DNA of 64,000 nucleotides from Flavobacterium panacagri (GTDB lineage Bacteria; Bacteroidota; Bacteroidia; Flavobacteriales; Flavobacteriaceae), in assembly GCF_030378165.1 (NCBI RefSeq), contig NZ_CP119766.1:5394001-5458000 (forward strand), in the 5' to 3' direction. The notes beneath the pieces were generated by a model. That model saw only the letters and a list, made by a program, of their open reading frames with translations. It made no database searches and was not told the DNA's origin. The position numbers and the translations under genes were made by a program. Positions 8,102 through 17,871 of the stretch are shown here, piece after piece (position 1 is the stretch's first letter; each line of letters opens with the position of its first letter).

Positions 8102-10288
8102 TTATTGTGTTACCAAAAGTTGAGGATAAGGAGTAGGTGCTTCATTAATTATTACTGTCGAAACTCCTTCTTTTACATTTACGAGCAATTTGTTAATTGT
8201 TGGATTTGACAATAACGAACTATTACTATATACAGCCGATTCTTTTCCAAATCCTTTATTAGCCGGAACATTAGCTAAAACATCACCAGTAATTACAGAA
8301 TTAATAATATGATTGTTTAAGGACGTATACAACATTGGTGAAAACATTGGCGAACTATCCAAGAATCTGCATCCTTCAATATTAGTGTAAGATGATACTA
8401 TTGTCGAACCAGTATTCTTATTATTATATACATTTACATTGTACATAGAAATTGAGTTACTCGTTAATACATTTACACCGTTAAAATTAGTGAAATCAGA
8501 ATTTGCAATTATCGGGTAATTCTGTCCCGCTAAAGTAAGAGCTGTTTTACCGCCATCAAACTTACAATCTACCCAGGCATCCAAATTATCAGCTCTTGTA
8601 GCCAGCATAGAAATCGCTGTTCCACAATTTATATACTGATTTTTATAAAACATTGTTTTGTCTACGTAAGCAGAGTTATTCTCGCCGCTATTTCCAGCAG
8701 TCGGATCTTGGAAAAAGCCAATATTACAATTTACAAAGCCAAGGTTTTCTAGAAAATTATTATCAAAACCTCCCGTCTTTTTTAGATGAATCCCATAATT
8801 CTGATCCCTAAAAACAACAAATTTCATGTTTTGATAGGCAATATTTTGTGCTCCATAATCTGTTGAAGCATATACTCCGACACTTCCACCCTGTAAGGTT
8901 AGATTGGCTAGCGTAAAATTACCGTCTTTACCTCCAACAAGAGATATTAAAGGAAAATCATCCGTTAAACCAACGATTGCGGTTTTACCAGTTCCTTTTC
9001 CAAAAATACCATGAGCATTGTCAAGAGGAATTTTTAAAGTAGATTTTATATAATAAATTCCTTCTGGCAAATCTGCAATTCCTTTAGAATCAATTAATCC
9101 TTGAATATAACTGGTTTGATCAGCTTTACCCGCTCTTTCTGTTTTCCAATTTGCTCCAAGCGGATCTGGCAATGTTTCCCAATTTGGTCGCGCCCAAGGT
9201 GTATATTGAGTCCCGCGAATCGTTGTTGAAAGATTTTTTACAGTTGTTGCATTTGTCATTGCTGTAGTCTGCTCAACTCCGTTATATTTTATCGCATTAC
9301 TAAACTCTAAATTGGCCAAAAGATCATAACCTGTAACTGTTCCTGCTTTTCTAATATACGGACCAATACCGTTTACCAGAAACATATTGGTTCTTAATGA
9401 TAATACATCAGTTGGGTAATTGTTATATTTATTTAAGAAGAAAACATTTGCTGCATCGATATCATATGATGGAGTCTTAAAAGGAGAACCTCCATTTCCG
9501 CCTCCAAAATCTGTTATTTTCAAATTGCCCATATTTTTTGCAAAAAACATGGCTTTTGTGCCTTCGCCAGTAAAATTCCAGCTTTCTGCATCTATCCCTA
9601 CAAAAGTAGAGGATTGCAAATTATCAAGATCAGAAGTATCTCCATGAGGTGTTAAGAAATTGGTATGCAGATGCACATTTCCATAACTAGGAGTTGCACT
9701 GTTTCCTTTCATCACAAGAACATTAGATACTGTTCCCGATTGATGCTTAATTATCTTATTATTTCTAAAGTATCCAGACTGGCTGCAATCTATTTGTATA
9801 TGTCCGCCATAATTTATAAACGAACAATTTTCTACCATAACATTTGTACCTTTTAAGATTGCCCATTTAATAGACTTGAAAGTACAATTTGAAATTACTC
9901 CGCCAGATTGAAATGTTACAAACTTATCTGCTGGCAATAAATCTTCCAAGCGAACATTTGTACTTCCTGCTGCTATTGTAATATTTGAAACCTTTGTCAG
10001 CGTTGGATGGCCGTATAATCGCTGATTGCTTTTCATTACGATATCAACACCAGTATAATCGCCCTTTTCCAATCTTACAGCACCATATTTATCCAAAGCT
10101 GCCTGGAGAGTTGCTTTTTGTGTAATTGGGAGCAAATAGGCATTAAAATAATCAATCTCTTCTTGCTGATTATTCACGCCAGGCGTTACCGGAGGAGTAG
10201 TTTTAACCGGAGCCTCATCAATCGCATAATGATAGTTTTGTGAAAAAACCGCGCTTGAAAAAAGTAAAAAATAAATTAAATGCTTCAT
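8102..10288 (-). CDS. Exported right-handed beta-helix (pectate-lyase-like) protein
   Basis: A 728-residue protein with a cleavable signal peptide (KHLIYFLLFSSAVFS, cut near residue 16). The body carries many short turn repeats such as VENCSFINYGG, YFRNNKI and NIEGCRF, typical of parallel beta-helix proteins of the pectate lyase/GH28 class. A second block starting near residue 370 opens with ADQTSYIQGLIDSKG and a PEGIYYIKSTLKIP segment, which resembles the pectate-lyase superfamily start in which an N-terminal strand caps the helix. It probably binds or cleaves a polysaccharide, but I cannot identify catalytic residues. Its start overlaps the stop of the upstream gene (ATGA), so the two are translationally coupled. 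No C-terminal sorting domain is obvious. Confidence 0.75.
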   Translation of the reverse strand: MKHLIYFLLFSSAVFSQNYHYAIDEAPVKTTPPVTPGVNNQQEEIDYFNAYLLPITQKATLQAALDKYGAVRLEKGDYTGVDIVMKSNQRLYGHPTLTKVSNITIAAGSTNVRLEDLLPADKFVTFQSGGVISNCTFKSIKWAILKGTNVMVENCSFINYGGHIQIDCSQSGYFRNNKIIKHQSGTVSNVLVMKGNSATPSYGNVHLHTNFLTPHGDTSDLDNLQSSTFVGIDAESWNFTGEGTKAMFFAKNMGNLKITDFGGGNGGSPFKTPSYDIDAANVFFLNKYNNYPTDVLSLRTNMFLVNGIGPYIRKAGTVTGYDLLANLEFSNAIKYNGVEQTTAMTNATTVKNLSTTIRGTQYTPWARPNWETLPDPLGANWKTERAGKADQTSYIQGLIDSKGIADLPEGIYYIKSTLKIPLDNAHGIFGKGTGKTAIVGLTDDFPLISLVGGKDGNFTLANLTLQGGSVGVYASTDYGAQNIAYQNMKFVVFRDQNYGIHLKKTGGFDNNFLENLGFVNCNIGFFQDPTAGNSGENNSAYVDKTMFYKNQYINCGTAISMLATRADNLDAWVDCKFDGGKTALTLAGQNYPIIANSDFTNFNGVNVLTSNSISMYNVNVYNNKNTGSTIVSSYTNIEGCRFLDSSPMFSPMLYTSLNNHIINSVITGDVLANVPANKGFGKESAVYSNSSLLSNPTINKLLVNVKEGVSTVIINEAPTPYPQLLVTQ

Positions 10289-11013
10289 TGTCCTGATATA
10301 ATATAGGAATTTGTGCCTGTTTTTCTAAGAAATCCAAATCTCACATTTCCTGAGGTACTGGTAAACTTTCCGCTTCCACCAGCAGTATAATTTAATGTAA
10401 CCCCCGAAGCTGCTTGAACTGTTAGCACAGCACCGTTATGGGCTTCCAAATTGATTGTCTCTCCTATTGCCATACTTCCAAAATCTGAAGTCAATGTCAA
10501 AGTAGATGTTGTTGTGCACTCTATTGTATTATTCACATCGCCAGCAGCAATATTTCTAGTAGCAGTAAATGAAATAACTGCAGATCTAAATGGAGTACTT
10601 GATGTTCCTCCTGCAGTTTTTGCGTATAATGCATATGGAACACTCAAAAGCTGTGTTACTCCTGTAATATTATAGTTGGTCCCTCCTTTTACATCGACTT
10701 GGGTTTCGATATAATAAGGGCCTTTGTCCCAAGCAATTTTACTGAAATCACCTGTTACAACTGTTCCTGTTCCAATTTCAAGAGAGACCAAACCATTCGT
10801 ATTTGTATTTACAGCATGTGTTTCCTGATAAACATTAGTTCCTGCCGCTGTACCTTGATGTACAATAATTTTAAGACTAACTCTTGAATTCACAACTAAA
10901 CTATTATCCTGTGCCCGAATAATAGCTTGGTAACTCATTTTTTCAGGTGATTGTGCAAATACCTTAAACGTAACAGTCACAAATAATAATAAAAGGGTAT
11001 GTGCAAGTTTCAT
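10285..11013 (-). CDS. Exported protein with Bacteroidota-type N-terminal head domain
   Basis: A 242-residue protein with a signal peptide (KLAHTLLLLFVTVTFKVFA). Mature sequence starts with SPEKMSYQAIIRAQDNSLVV and continues to VPYALYAKTA near residue 130. This arrangement is recurrent in Bacteroidota surface proteins, often before fibre-like or structural domains. The C-terminal 100 residues (SAVISFTATRNIAAGDVNNTI onward) look beta-rich and resemble a fibre-knob or carbohydrate-binding fold; I do not recognise the family. It lies between the type IX-sorted protein and the beta-helix protein and overlaps the latter by four bases, which suggests a joint surface function. Confidence 0.7.
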   Translation of the reverse strand: MKLAHTLLLLFVTVTFKVFAQSPEKMSYQAIIRAQDNSLVVNSRVSLKIIVHQGTAAGTNVYQETHAVNTNTNGLVSLEIGTGTVVTGDFSKIAWDKGPYYIETQVDVKGGTNYNITGVTQLLSVPYALYAKTAGGTSSTPFRSAVISFTATRNIAAGDVNNTIECTTTSTLTLTSDFGSMAIGETINLEAHNGAVLTVQAASGVTLNYTAGGSGKFTSTSGNVRFGFLRKTGTNSYIISGQ

Positions 11014-11028
11014 TGGATCTCTATTTTT

Positions 11029-11556
11029 TTAATTTTTAATTATTTTAAATGTTTTCAAAATTTGACTGTCATTATAGACAACCAATAAGTAAACTGATGG
11101 ACTAAGATAACTGAAGCTTACTTGCGCTTCTGTCTCATTAATCACATTTTGCTTCAAAAGCCTGCCTTGTATGTCGTAGAGTCTGTAATACTTTTGTCCT
11201 TCTAACTCTAGGCCATTCATCGTTATGTTTACAAAATCTATTGTTGGATTTGGGAAAGCAAATATTTCTGCAGTAGGTTTTTCGATATCTGGGGTGTCTA
11301 ACGATGTGCCTTTTTCTTGATGCTGAATACCTTGAGCTACATTGTAAACAGATTCTACTCCTATATAAGTATAAAAAACTTGTCCAATTGAATAAGTTAC
11401 CGTTCCAGAGCTACCAGTTGCACTATTTCCAGATGCAATTATGGTTTCCATTATATCGTTAGAATTTGAGGGCGAACTTTGGCTAATTCCTACAAAAGGA
11501 ATCAATAACATAGTTACTATCAGTAGGTTGATATTTCTTAATTTCAGATACTTCAC
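11029..11556 (-). CDS. Exported protein with type IX secretion C-terminal sorting domain
   Basis: A 175-residue protein that starts with GTG at 11,556; no ATG precedes the signal peptide (INLLIVTMLLIPFVGIS). After a short N-terminal part containing SGTVTYSIGQVFYT, residues about 95-175 form a type A sorting domain: AFPNPTIDFVNI, then YRLYDIQGRLLKQ, then VYLLVVYNDSQ and a K-rich end. These domains direct proteins through the PorU-containing type IX machinery to the cell surface. The cargo part is very small, so the protein may be an anchor or adaptor for the two exported proteins encoded just downstream (16-bp gap). Confidence 0.82.
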   Translation of the reverse strand: MKYLKLRNINLLIVTMLLIPFVGISQSSPSNSNDIMETIIASGNSATGSSGTVTYSIGQVFYTYIGVESVYNVAQGIQHQEKGTSLDTPDIEKPTAEIFAFPNPTIDFVNITMNGLELEGQKYYRLYDIQGRLLKQNVINETEAQVSFSYLSPSVYLLVVYNDSQILKTFKIIKN

Positions 11557-12470
11557 AGTTCGTATTATTCACATTAATTTTAATACTGCAAAAATATTTA
11601 ATTTCAAAAAATAATCGATAAAAATTATGTTAATCCCGATTAACTACCTAAAATGTAGTATTTTAATGACTATTTACTTACATTGAAAATGTTAAAATTT
11701 CCTTTTAATTTTTTAACTGGTTACAAAAAAGGTTTTTTATACAAATCGTTTAGAGAGTAAAAATGAAATATTTTTGGTTTAAATCTTAATAAGTTAGTAT
11801 TACTAAAATTAACGTTGCTTTATTCCATAAATTACATCAATACCTTCTTTTTATATAATCTTCAATGCACCTCTTTATAAGATAGCTATTTGACAATTAT
11901 TAAGGGCAATAATAATCATTTTTCTATTTCTAATGATAAAAATATATCTTACTATAAATCAAAGACATAGAAAGTAGCAAAATTAAACAAATATTTTACA
12001 AACCCAATTATTAAAATATTTTTTTGAAAAAAAACTGAATTTGCTACAACAAGATTTTACGCTAAAAACTAAAATAAATACAAAATTAGAGGTTGGATTG
12101 TAAAAATTCTCTTCAAAACTTTTGCCCAAATTTTTAATAAAATTAGTCTTGCACAATTTAAAATATGCCATTCATCGAGAATAATCGCTTTATATAGAAA
12201 ATGCAAGATTTACTGAAAAAAAATTCCTTTTTTTGATCATCTTATTGAAGAATAAGCGATAAATACCATTTTTATACAGAGCCAAAATAAAAGCCAGAAT
12301 CAATTAAAATTCTTACATCCATTTATTGACAAAGCTGCTAATTGTAAATAAAACTACAATTACATATCGCTAAAAAGCTAAATATCAAAATTTTAAACAA
12401 AATTTCAATTTTAGCCCAACGCTGATTTTATCACATTATTTTGCTCAACTTTAATTTTAAGACCATTAAA
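11557..12470. other. Divergent AT-rich region before the NRPS-PKS cluster
   Basis: About 910 bp separate the leftward exported-protein operon from the rightward biosynthetic cluster. The sequence is extremely A/T-rich. A 62-codon open frame inside it (11,983-12,171, minus) has a low-complexity Phe/Lys composition and no recognisable domain, so I do not call it. The region presumably contains both promoters. I found no clear TTG/TAnnTTTG pair. Confidence 0.5.
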
Positions 12471-15400
12471 ATGAAAAGACCTAACAAAAATAGTTTAGAG
12501 AACGAGGTAAATTGGAAAAAAATGAATTATCCTCAGAATGCATTACATGAGCTTATTATAGAACAAGCTATGATAACTCCCAATGCGATAGCACTTGAAT
12601 TTGAAAATCAAAAGTTTACTTATAAAGACTTATCACAGACCGTAAATCAAATGGCTAACTATTTTTTAGGCCAAGGTTTATGCCCTGGACAAATTGTCGC
12701 AGTATCTATGGAGCGTAATCCTAATTTAATCGCTTCTCTTTTAGCTATTTTACAATGTGGAGCAGCATACTTACCGTTAGATCCAAAATTCCCAACTGAA
12801 CGTTTAGAATTTATGCTTAAAGATTCGGAAGCAAGTTTTCTTCTCACAACAAAACTTCTTTCAGAGTCATTACCTGCAGGTTTTAAAAATATAGTAATAG
12901 AAGATGTACTGTCTTCACTTGATCAATATCCAGATACACCTTTATCTATTAAGGTAGATAACAAATCAGTAGCATACATGATGTATACTTCTGGATCAAC
13001 AGGAAAACCTAAAGGCGTAACGGTTACTCATAAAAACCTAGTTAATTTTCTGTACAGCATGGCCATTGAGCCTGGTATCAATGCCAATGACAAGCTATTG
13101 TCCATTACCACGATTTCTTTTGACATTGCTGGTTTAGAATTGTTTTTACCTTTAATAACAGGCGCTTCGGTAGTTTTTGCTGATTATGAAACTACTCGTG
13201 ACGGACAGCTTTTATTAAATCTTTTACAAAAAAAACAAATCACAATAGTACAGGCCACTCCTACTACATGGCAGATGCTCCTTGATTCTGGATGGGAAAA
13301 TCCATTAGCTTTAAAAGCACTTTGCGGAGGTGAAGCCATGCCTTTAAATCTTGCCCGTCAGCTAATATCAAGATGTGAATCCTTATGGAACATGTATGGT
13401 CCAACCGAAACCACAATTTGGTCTGCCGTTAAAAATATTAAAGCTGATGATGAATTAATTACAATTGGACTTCCTATAGCTAATACTCAAATTTATTTAT
13501 TAGATGAAAAAGGGCAGATTACCGAATCGGGAGAAATTGGAGAGATTGTTATTGGCGGGGACGGAGTCGCAGAAGGTTATTGGAAAAGACCAGAACTTAC
13601 CGTCGAAAAATTCATTCCAGATTCATTCTCAGAAATACCAAATTCTATTCTTTATCGAACAGGAGATTTAGGAAAACTGCTACCAAATGGAGATTTCCAA
13701 TGTCTAGGACGTATCGATCATCAGGTAAAAATTAGAGGCCACCGTATTGAATTAGGTGAAATCGAAACTGCTTTAAATACGCTTTCAGGTATAAAACAAT
13801 CGGCAGTTATAGTAAGTAAATATCTTGGTAATGAAGACAAACTTGTTGCTTATCTAAAATCTAGTGATCAATTACAGGATGACAAACAAATTCACGAAGC
13901 ACTTTCTAAAACATTACCAGAAATATTACTACCTTCAAAATATATTTGGGTTGATGAATTTCCTATAACTCCAAACGGAAAAATAGATAAAAAGAATTTA
14001 CCTGTTCCGGAAAATAGCAGACCAGATTCTGCCCCACTCTTTAAAAAGCCAACTACACAACTAGAAAAAGATATCGTAAAAATATGGAGTGAAGAACTAA
14101 AGATATCAAGCATTGGTATAGATGATAATTTCTTTGATTTGGGAGGAAGCTCAATACTTGCACAAAAAGTAACGACACTAATGAGACAGCAATTATCAAA
14201 AGAATTGCCCGTTTCTAAAATTTACATTCACCCAACAATTAGGGAATTGGCTCTTACTCTAGAAAAAAACGATAGTGAGAATAACACTAAAGAGGATGCC
14301 TTTAAATTTAAAAACAATAATGAAAAAGCAAACTCCTCAGACATTGCTATTATTGGCATGGCAGGAAGATTTCCTGGTTCTGATACTATAGATGAATTAT
14401 GGGAAAATCTTAGAGATGGAAAAGAAACAATTTCTTTATTTTCCAAAGAAGAGCTGGACAGCAGCCTGCCAGAAAGTCTTCGCAATGATCCATTATATAT
14501 TGGTGCAAGAGGAATCCTGTCTTCTGCTAAAACATTTGACGCAGCATTCTTTGGATTAAATCCTCAGCTTGCGGCTGCCATGGATCCTCAAATAAGGATA
14601 TTTTTAGAGATTTCTTACGAAGCATTAGAACAAGCCGGCCATCTTCCTAAATTTTATAAAGGAAGTATCGGAGTATATTCTGGATGTGAAATCAATTCTT
14701 ATTATGAAAACAATATTTTTAATAATACTGAATTAAAAAGTTCAATCGGCGATTTGCAAATCTATACAGTAAACGGAAAAGATTTTATTGCACCTCGCAC
14801 TTCTTATCATTTAAACCTAAAAGGCCCTTCTGTTAGTGTTCATTCTGCCTGTTCTACTTCATTATTGGCTGTTGCCGAAGCGGTAAAAGCAATACGAACT
14901 GGAATGTGCGATATAGCTCTTGCTGGCGGATCTAGTGTGACAGCACCAATTAATAGCGGTCACTTATATGATGACGGATTTATAAAAAGTCCAGATGGAT
15001 CTACCAGATCTTTTGATGCTGAAGGAAAAGGAACTGTTTTTAGTGACGGAGCTGGAGTAGTTTTATTAAAAAGATTAGAAGAAGCTGAAAAAGATGGAGA
15101 TATTGTATACGGAGTAATAAAAGGAGTTGGAGTAAATAATGACGGAGGCGACAAAGGCAGTTTTATGGCTCCAAGCCCAAAAGGACAAGCAGGTGCCATA
15201 ATTAATGCTTTTAACGACGCACAAATATCACCTTCCACCATTAGTTATATGGAAGCACATGGAACTGCAACTCCAATAGGTGATCCTATAGAAATTGAAG
15301 GGCTTAAAATAGCATATGGTAAGCAAGAAAAAAATAATTATTGTGCCTTAGGAACTATCAAAAGTAATATGGGGCACACCACAGCGGCGGCTGGTGTAGC

Positions 15401-17789
15401 TGGATTAATGAAAATATTATTGGCAATGCGTTACAAAAAAATACCGCCAATGGTTAATTTCACTAAACCAAACCCCAACATAGACTTTGAAAACAGTCCT
15501 TTTTATATCAACAACAAACTAATTGATTGGAACGCAGATGGTATACGAAGAGCTGGAGTAAGTTCATTTGGCATTGGAAGCACCAATGTTCATGCTATTG
15601 TTGAGGAATATATTGCTAAACCTTTGCCATCATCTACTGGAAGACCTCTAGAAATATTAATGTGGTCTGCAAAAAATCAAAATAGTTTATTAGGTTATGA
15701 AAATGCTTTAGGACATTTTATTGATAAATCAAGAAGTACTCCTCTGGCAGATATTGCATATTCGTTAAATATGACTCGAGACGATTTTAATCACCGTAGT
15801 TTTTTAATTTCAAATTCGACAGATGATGCCGCTGAAAAATTACTTTGCCTAAAATCAAAAAATACCAAATCCTCAGTCTTAAAAAATGCTCCATCTGAAA
15901 TTGGATTTCTTTTTCCTGGACAAGGGTCACAATATGTACAAATGGGCAAAACACTTTACAATAATGAAAAAGTGTATCGTGAAGCTGTAGATAAATGTGC
16001 TGAATTATTAATGGACGAATTAAAGCTGGATATTCGAGATGTTATCTATCCAAAAGACAATTGTCCTGAAGCAGAAGAACAATTAAAAAACACCAGATTA
16101 ACACAGCCTTCTTTATTTGTAACAGAATATGCATTGTCTCAATTATGGATGAGCTGGGGGATAAAACCAACTTTTCTATGCGGTCATAGCATTGGAGAGT
16201 TTGCAGCCGCACACTTAGCTGGAATTTTCAGCTTAAAAGATGCTCTGCACATTGTTACAATGAGAGGAAAATTAATTAGTGAACTCCCAGGAGGATCAAT
16301 GCTCATAGTTCGTGTGCCAGTAGATCAGTTAAACGAACTAATTCCTGAAACACTTTCGATTGCGGCAATAAATTCAACTCAATTCTGTGTGGTCTCTGGA
16401 AGAAAAGAAGATATCACAGCTTTTAATCAAGAGCTAGATGTAAAAGAAATTCCAAACAAATTATTAAATACAAGTCATGCTTTCCATTCTTTTATGATGG
16501 AGCCTATTTTAGATGATTTCAAAAAGGAATTAGAAAAAATAAAACTCAATATTCCTAGGCTGCCTATTATTTCAACTGCCTCAGGAACTTGGCTTACTGA
16601 CAATGAAGCGACAAATCCAGATTACTGGGTCAACCATCTAAAAAATACAGTACGATTTGCAGATGCAATGAATACTGCTTTTGAACTGGATGATTTTATA
16701 TTATTAGAAGTTGGTCCTGGCCAAACATTGACAACATTAGCACGTCAGCAGGCGGCTGGAAAAATTATACCAGCATTTCCAAGTTTAAATTTTCCAAAAG
16801 ATGAGAACGATAATGAGTATTCTACTTTATTAAATGCTTTAGGTGATTTATGGGCAAGAGGACTAAATCCTGATTGGAAAGCTTTTTACAGCGAACAGCA
16901 AAGACAAAAAATAGAATTACCAAGTTATGTTTTTGATCGCAAACATTGCTGGATTGAACCTTTAGATGTTATTCAGACAATAGCAGTTCAAAAACAGGCA
17001 TTTACTGAAACATCAACCATTGAAGTTCAAACAAATGCTAATGAAACTAAAACAAGTGATTCTAGAAAAGATACTGTACTTCTTAAAATTGCCGATATTA
17101 TAAAAAATGCATCGGGCATAATTTATGAAACTGATGCCATAGATAACACATTTTTGGAATTAGGCCTAGATTCATTATCACTTACACAGTTATCTGGAAA
17201 ACTAAAAAAAGAGTTCGATTTACCAATCACTTTTAGACAACTTAATGAAGCATATTCTACACCATCACTTTTAGCAGATTATATTGAATTAAATCTTCCT
17301 GAAGAACAGTTAGTTGAAGAAGTCATTGAAAGTAAAACAGTTGCTGTACAAACTAATGCATCAATCACTTCTAAAGGCACTATTCAATTATCAGCCAATC
17401 AAAATCAGGCTTCGTTAGAACAGATCGTTCATCAAATTCATCTTTTAAGTCAAAAAGTAGACCAATTACAAAATTTTCAAACATCATCAACAAATGGCAA
17501 TGCTTCATTTGCGAATTTAAAAGTAGAACATTTTGATTCTGTAAACCGAATCGAAACGAATGGTACAAATGGGCATGTTAATGGAATTAATGGTTTCCCT
17601 AAAAAAGAAAAGATTTTTGACATTTCAAAGCCCTTACTTGAACATACTAATGCTGAAAAAAAATACACAATAAAGGCAAATGAACCGCCTGTACAAGGTA
17701 GTAAACTAGGGCGGGACGAAAATGGAAATCCTGCATGGTTTATAGAAGATCCTAATCGAATTGGAAATTTTGTAAAGATCAAACTGTAA
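12471..17789 (+). CDS. Hybrid NRPS-PKS: A-PCP-KS-AT-ACP
   Basis: The ATG at 12,471 is preferred over an in-frame TTG 30 bp upstream, giving 1,772 residues. Adenylation domain: YTSGSTGKPKG (~170), MYGPTETT (~307), PNGKID (~500). Carrier domain: LGGSS with the phosphopantetheine Ser about 560. Ketosynthase: Cys794 (SACSTS), His930 (EAHGTA), His969 (NMGHT), all present. Acyltransferase: Ser1240 (GHSIGE) with HAFH at 1336-1339, the malonyl-CoA signature. Second carrier: Ser1568 (LGLDSL). There is no condensation, ketoreductase, dehydratase or enoylreductase domain, so this is a loading module plus one non-reducing extension. Aligned by hand to GrsA, the specificity code reads D-I-L-Q-L-G-M-I-W-K, one residue from the glycine code. 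The last ~150 residues hold a coiled-coil-like stretch and a GNPAWF tail, probably docking. Confidence 0.92.
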   Translation: MKRPNKNSLENEVNWKKMNYPQNALHELIIEQAMITPNAIALEFENQKFTYKDLSQTVNQMANYFLGQGLCPGQIVAVSMERNPNLIASLLAILQCGAAYLPLDPKFPTERLEFMLKDSEASFLLTTKLLSESLPAGFKNIVIEDVLSSLDQYPDTPLSIKVDNKSVAYMMYTSGSTGKPKGVTVTHKNLVNFLYSMAIEPGINANDKLLSITTISFDIAGLELFLPLITGASVVFADYETTRDGQLLLNLLQKKQITIVQATPTTWQMLLDSGWENPLALKALCGGEAMPLNLARQLISRCESLWNMYGPTETTIWSAVKNIKADDELITIGLPIANTQIYLLDEKGQITESGEIGEIVIGGDGVAEGYWKRPELTVEKFIPDSFSEIPNSILYRTGDLGKLLPNGDFQCLGRIDHQVKIRGHRIELGEIETALNTLSGIKQSAVIVSKYLGNEDKLVAYLKSSDQLQDDKQIHEALSKTLPEILLPSKYIWVDEFPITPNGKIDKKNLPVPENSRPDSAPLFKKPTTQLEKDIVKIWSEELKISSIGIDDNFFDLGGSSILAQKVTTLMRQQLSKELPVSKIYIHPTIRELALTLEKNDSENNTKEDAFKFKNNNEKANSSDIAIIGMAGRFPGSDTIDELWENLRDGKETISLFSKEELDSSLPESLRNDPLYIGARGILSSAKTFDAAFFGLNPQLAAAMDPQIRIFLEISYEALEQAGHLPKFYKGSIGVYSGCEINSYYENNIFNNTELKSSIGDLQIYTVNGKDFIAPRTSYHLNLKGPSVSVHSACSTSLLAVAEAVKAIRTGMCDIALAGGSSVTAPINSGHLYDDGFIKSPDGSTRSFDAEGKGTVFSDGAGVVLLKRLEEAEKDGDIVYGVIKGVGVNNDGGDKGSFMAPSPKGQAGAIINAFNDAQISPSTISYMEAHGTATPIGDPIEIEGLKIAYGKQEKNNYCALGTIKSNMGHTTAAAGVAGLMKILLAMRYKKIPPMVNFTKPNPNIDFENSPFYINNKLIDWNADGIRRAGVSSFGIGSTNVHAIVEEYIAKPLPSSTGRPLEILMWSAKNQNSLLGYENALGHFIDKSRSTPLADIAYSLNMTRDDFNHRSFLISNSTDDAAEKLLCLKSKNTKSSVLKNAPSEIGFLFPGQGSQYVQMGKTLYNNEKVYREAVDKCAELLMDELKLDIRDVIYPKDNCPEAEEQLKNTRLTQPSLFVTEYALSQLWMSWGIKPTFLCGHSIGEFAAAHLAGIFSLKDALHIVTMRGKLISELPGGSMLIVRVPVDQLNELIPETLSIAAINSTQFCVVSGRKEDITAFNQELDVKEIPNKLLNTSHAFHSFMMEPILDDFKKELEKIKLNIPRLPIISTASGTWLTDNEATNPDYWVNHLKNTVRFADAMNTAFELDDFILLEVGPGQTLTTLARQQAAGKIIPAFPSLNFPKDENDNEYSTLLNALGDLWARGLNPDWKAFYSEQQRQKIELPSYVFDRKHCWIEPLDVIQTIAVQKQAFTETSTIEVQTNANETKTSDSRKDTVLLKIADIIKNASGIIYETDAIDNTFLELGLDSLSLTQLSGKLKKEFDLPITFRQLNEAYSTPSLLADYIELNLPEEQLVEEVIESKTVAVQTNASITSKGTIQLSANQNQASLEQIVHQIHLLSQKVDQLQNFQTSSTNGNASFANLKVEHFDSVNRIETNGTNGHVNGINGFPKKEKIFDISKPLLEHTNAEKKYTIKANEPPVQGSKLGRDENGNPAWFIEDPNRIGNFVKIKL

Positions 17790-17871
17790 AATTAAAGAAG
17801 TACTCGAGAGACAATTGACATTTTAAATTGTCAATAAAAAACTGTTCCATTACATTTAAAATAGGAGAACA

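Noticed and set aside
11983..12171. A 62-codon minus-strand frame in the region before the NRPS-PKS cluster
   Set aside because: Low-complexity Phe/Lys/Asn composition, no domain, and typical of open frames in extremely AT-rich DNA.
12441..12470. Earlier TTG start for the hybrid synthase
   Set aside because: The ten extra residues have no family similarity and ATG at 12,471 directly precedes the domain linker.
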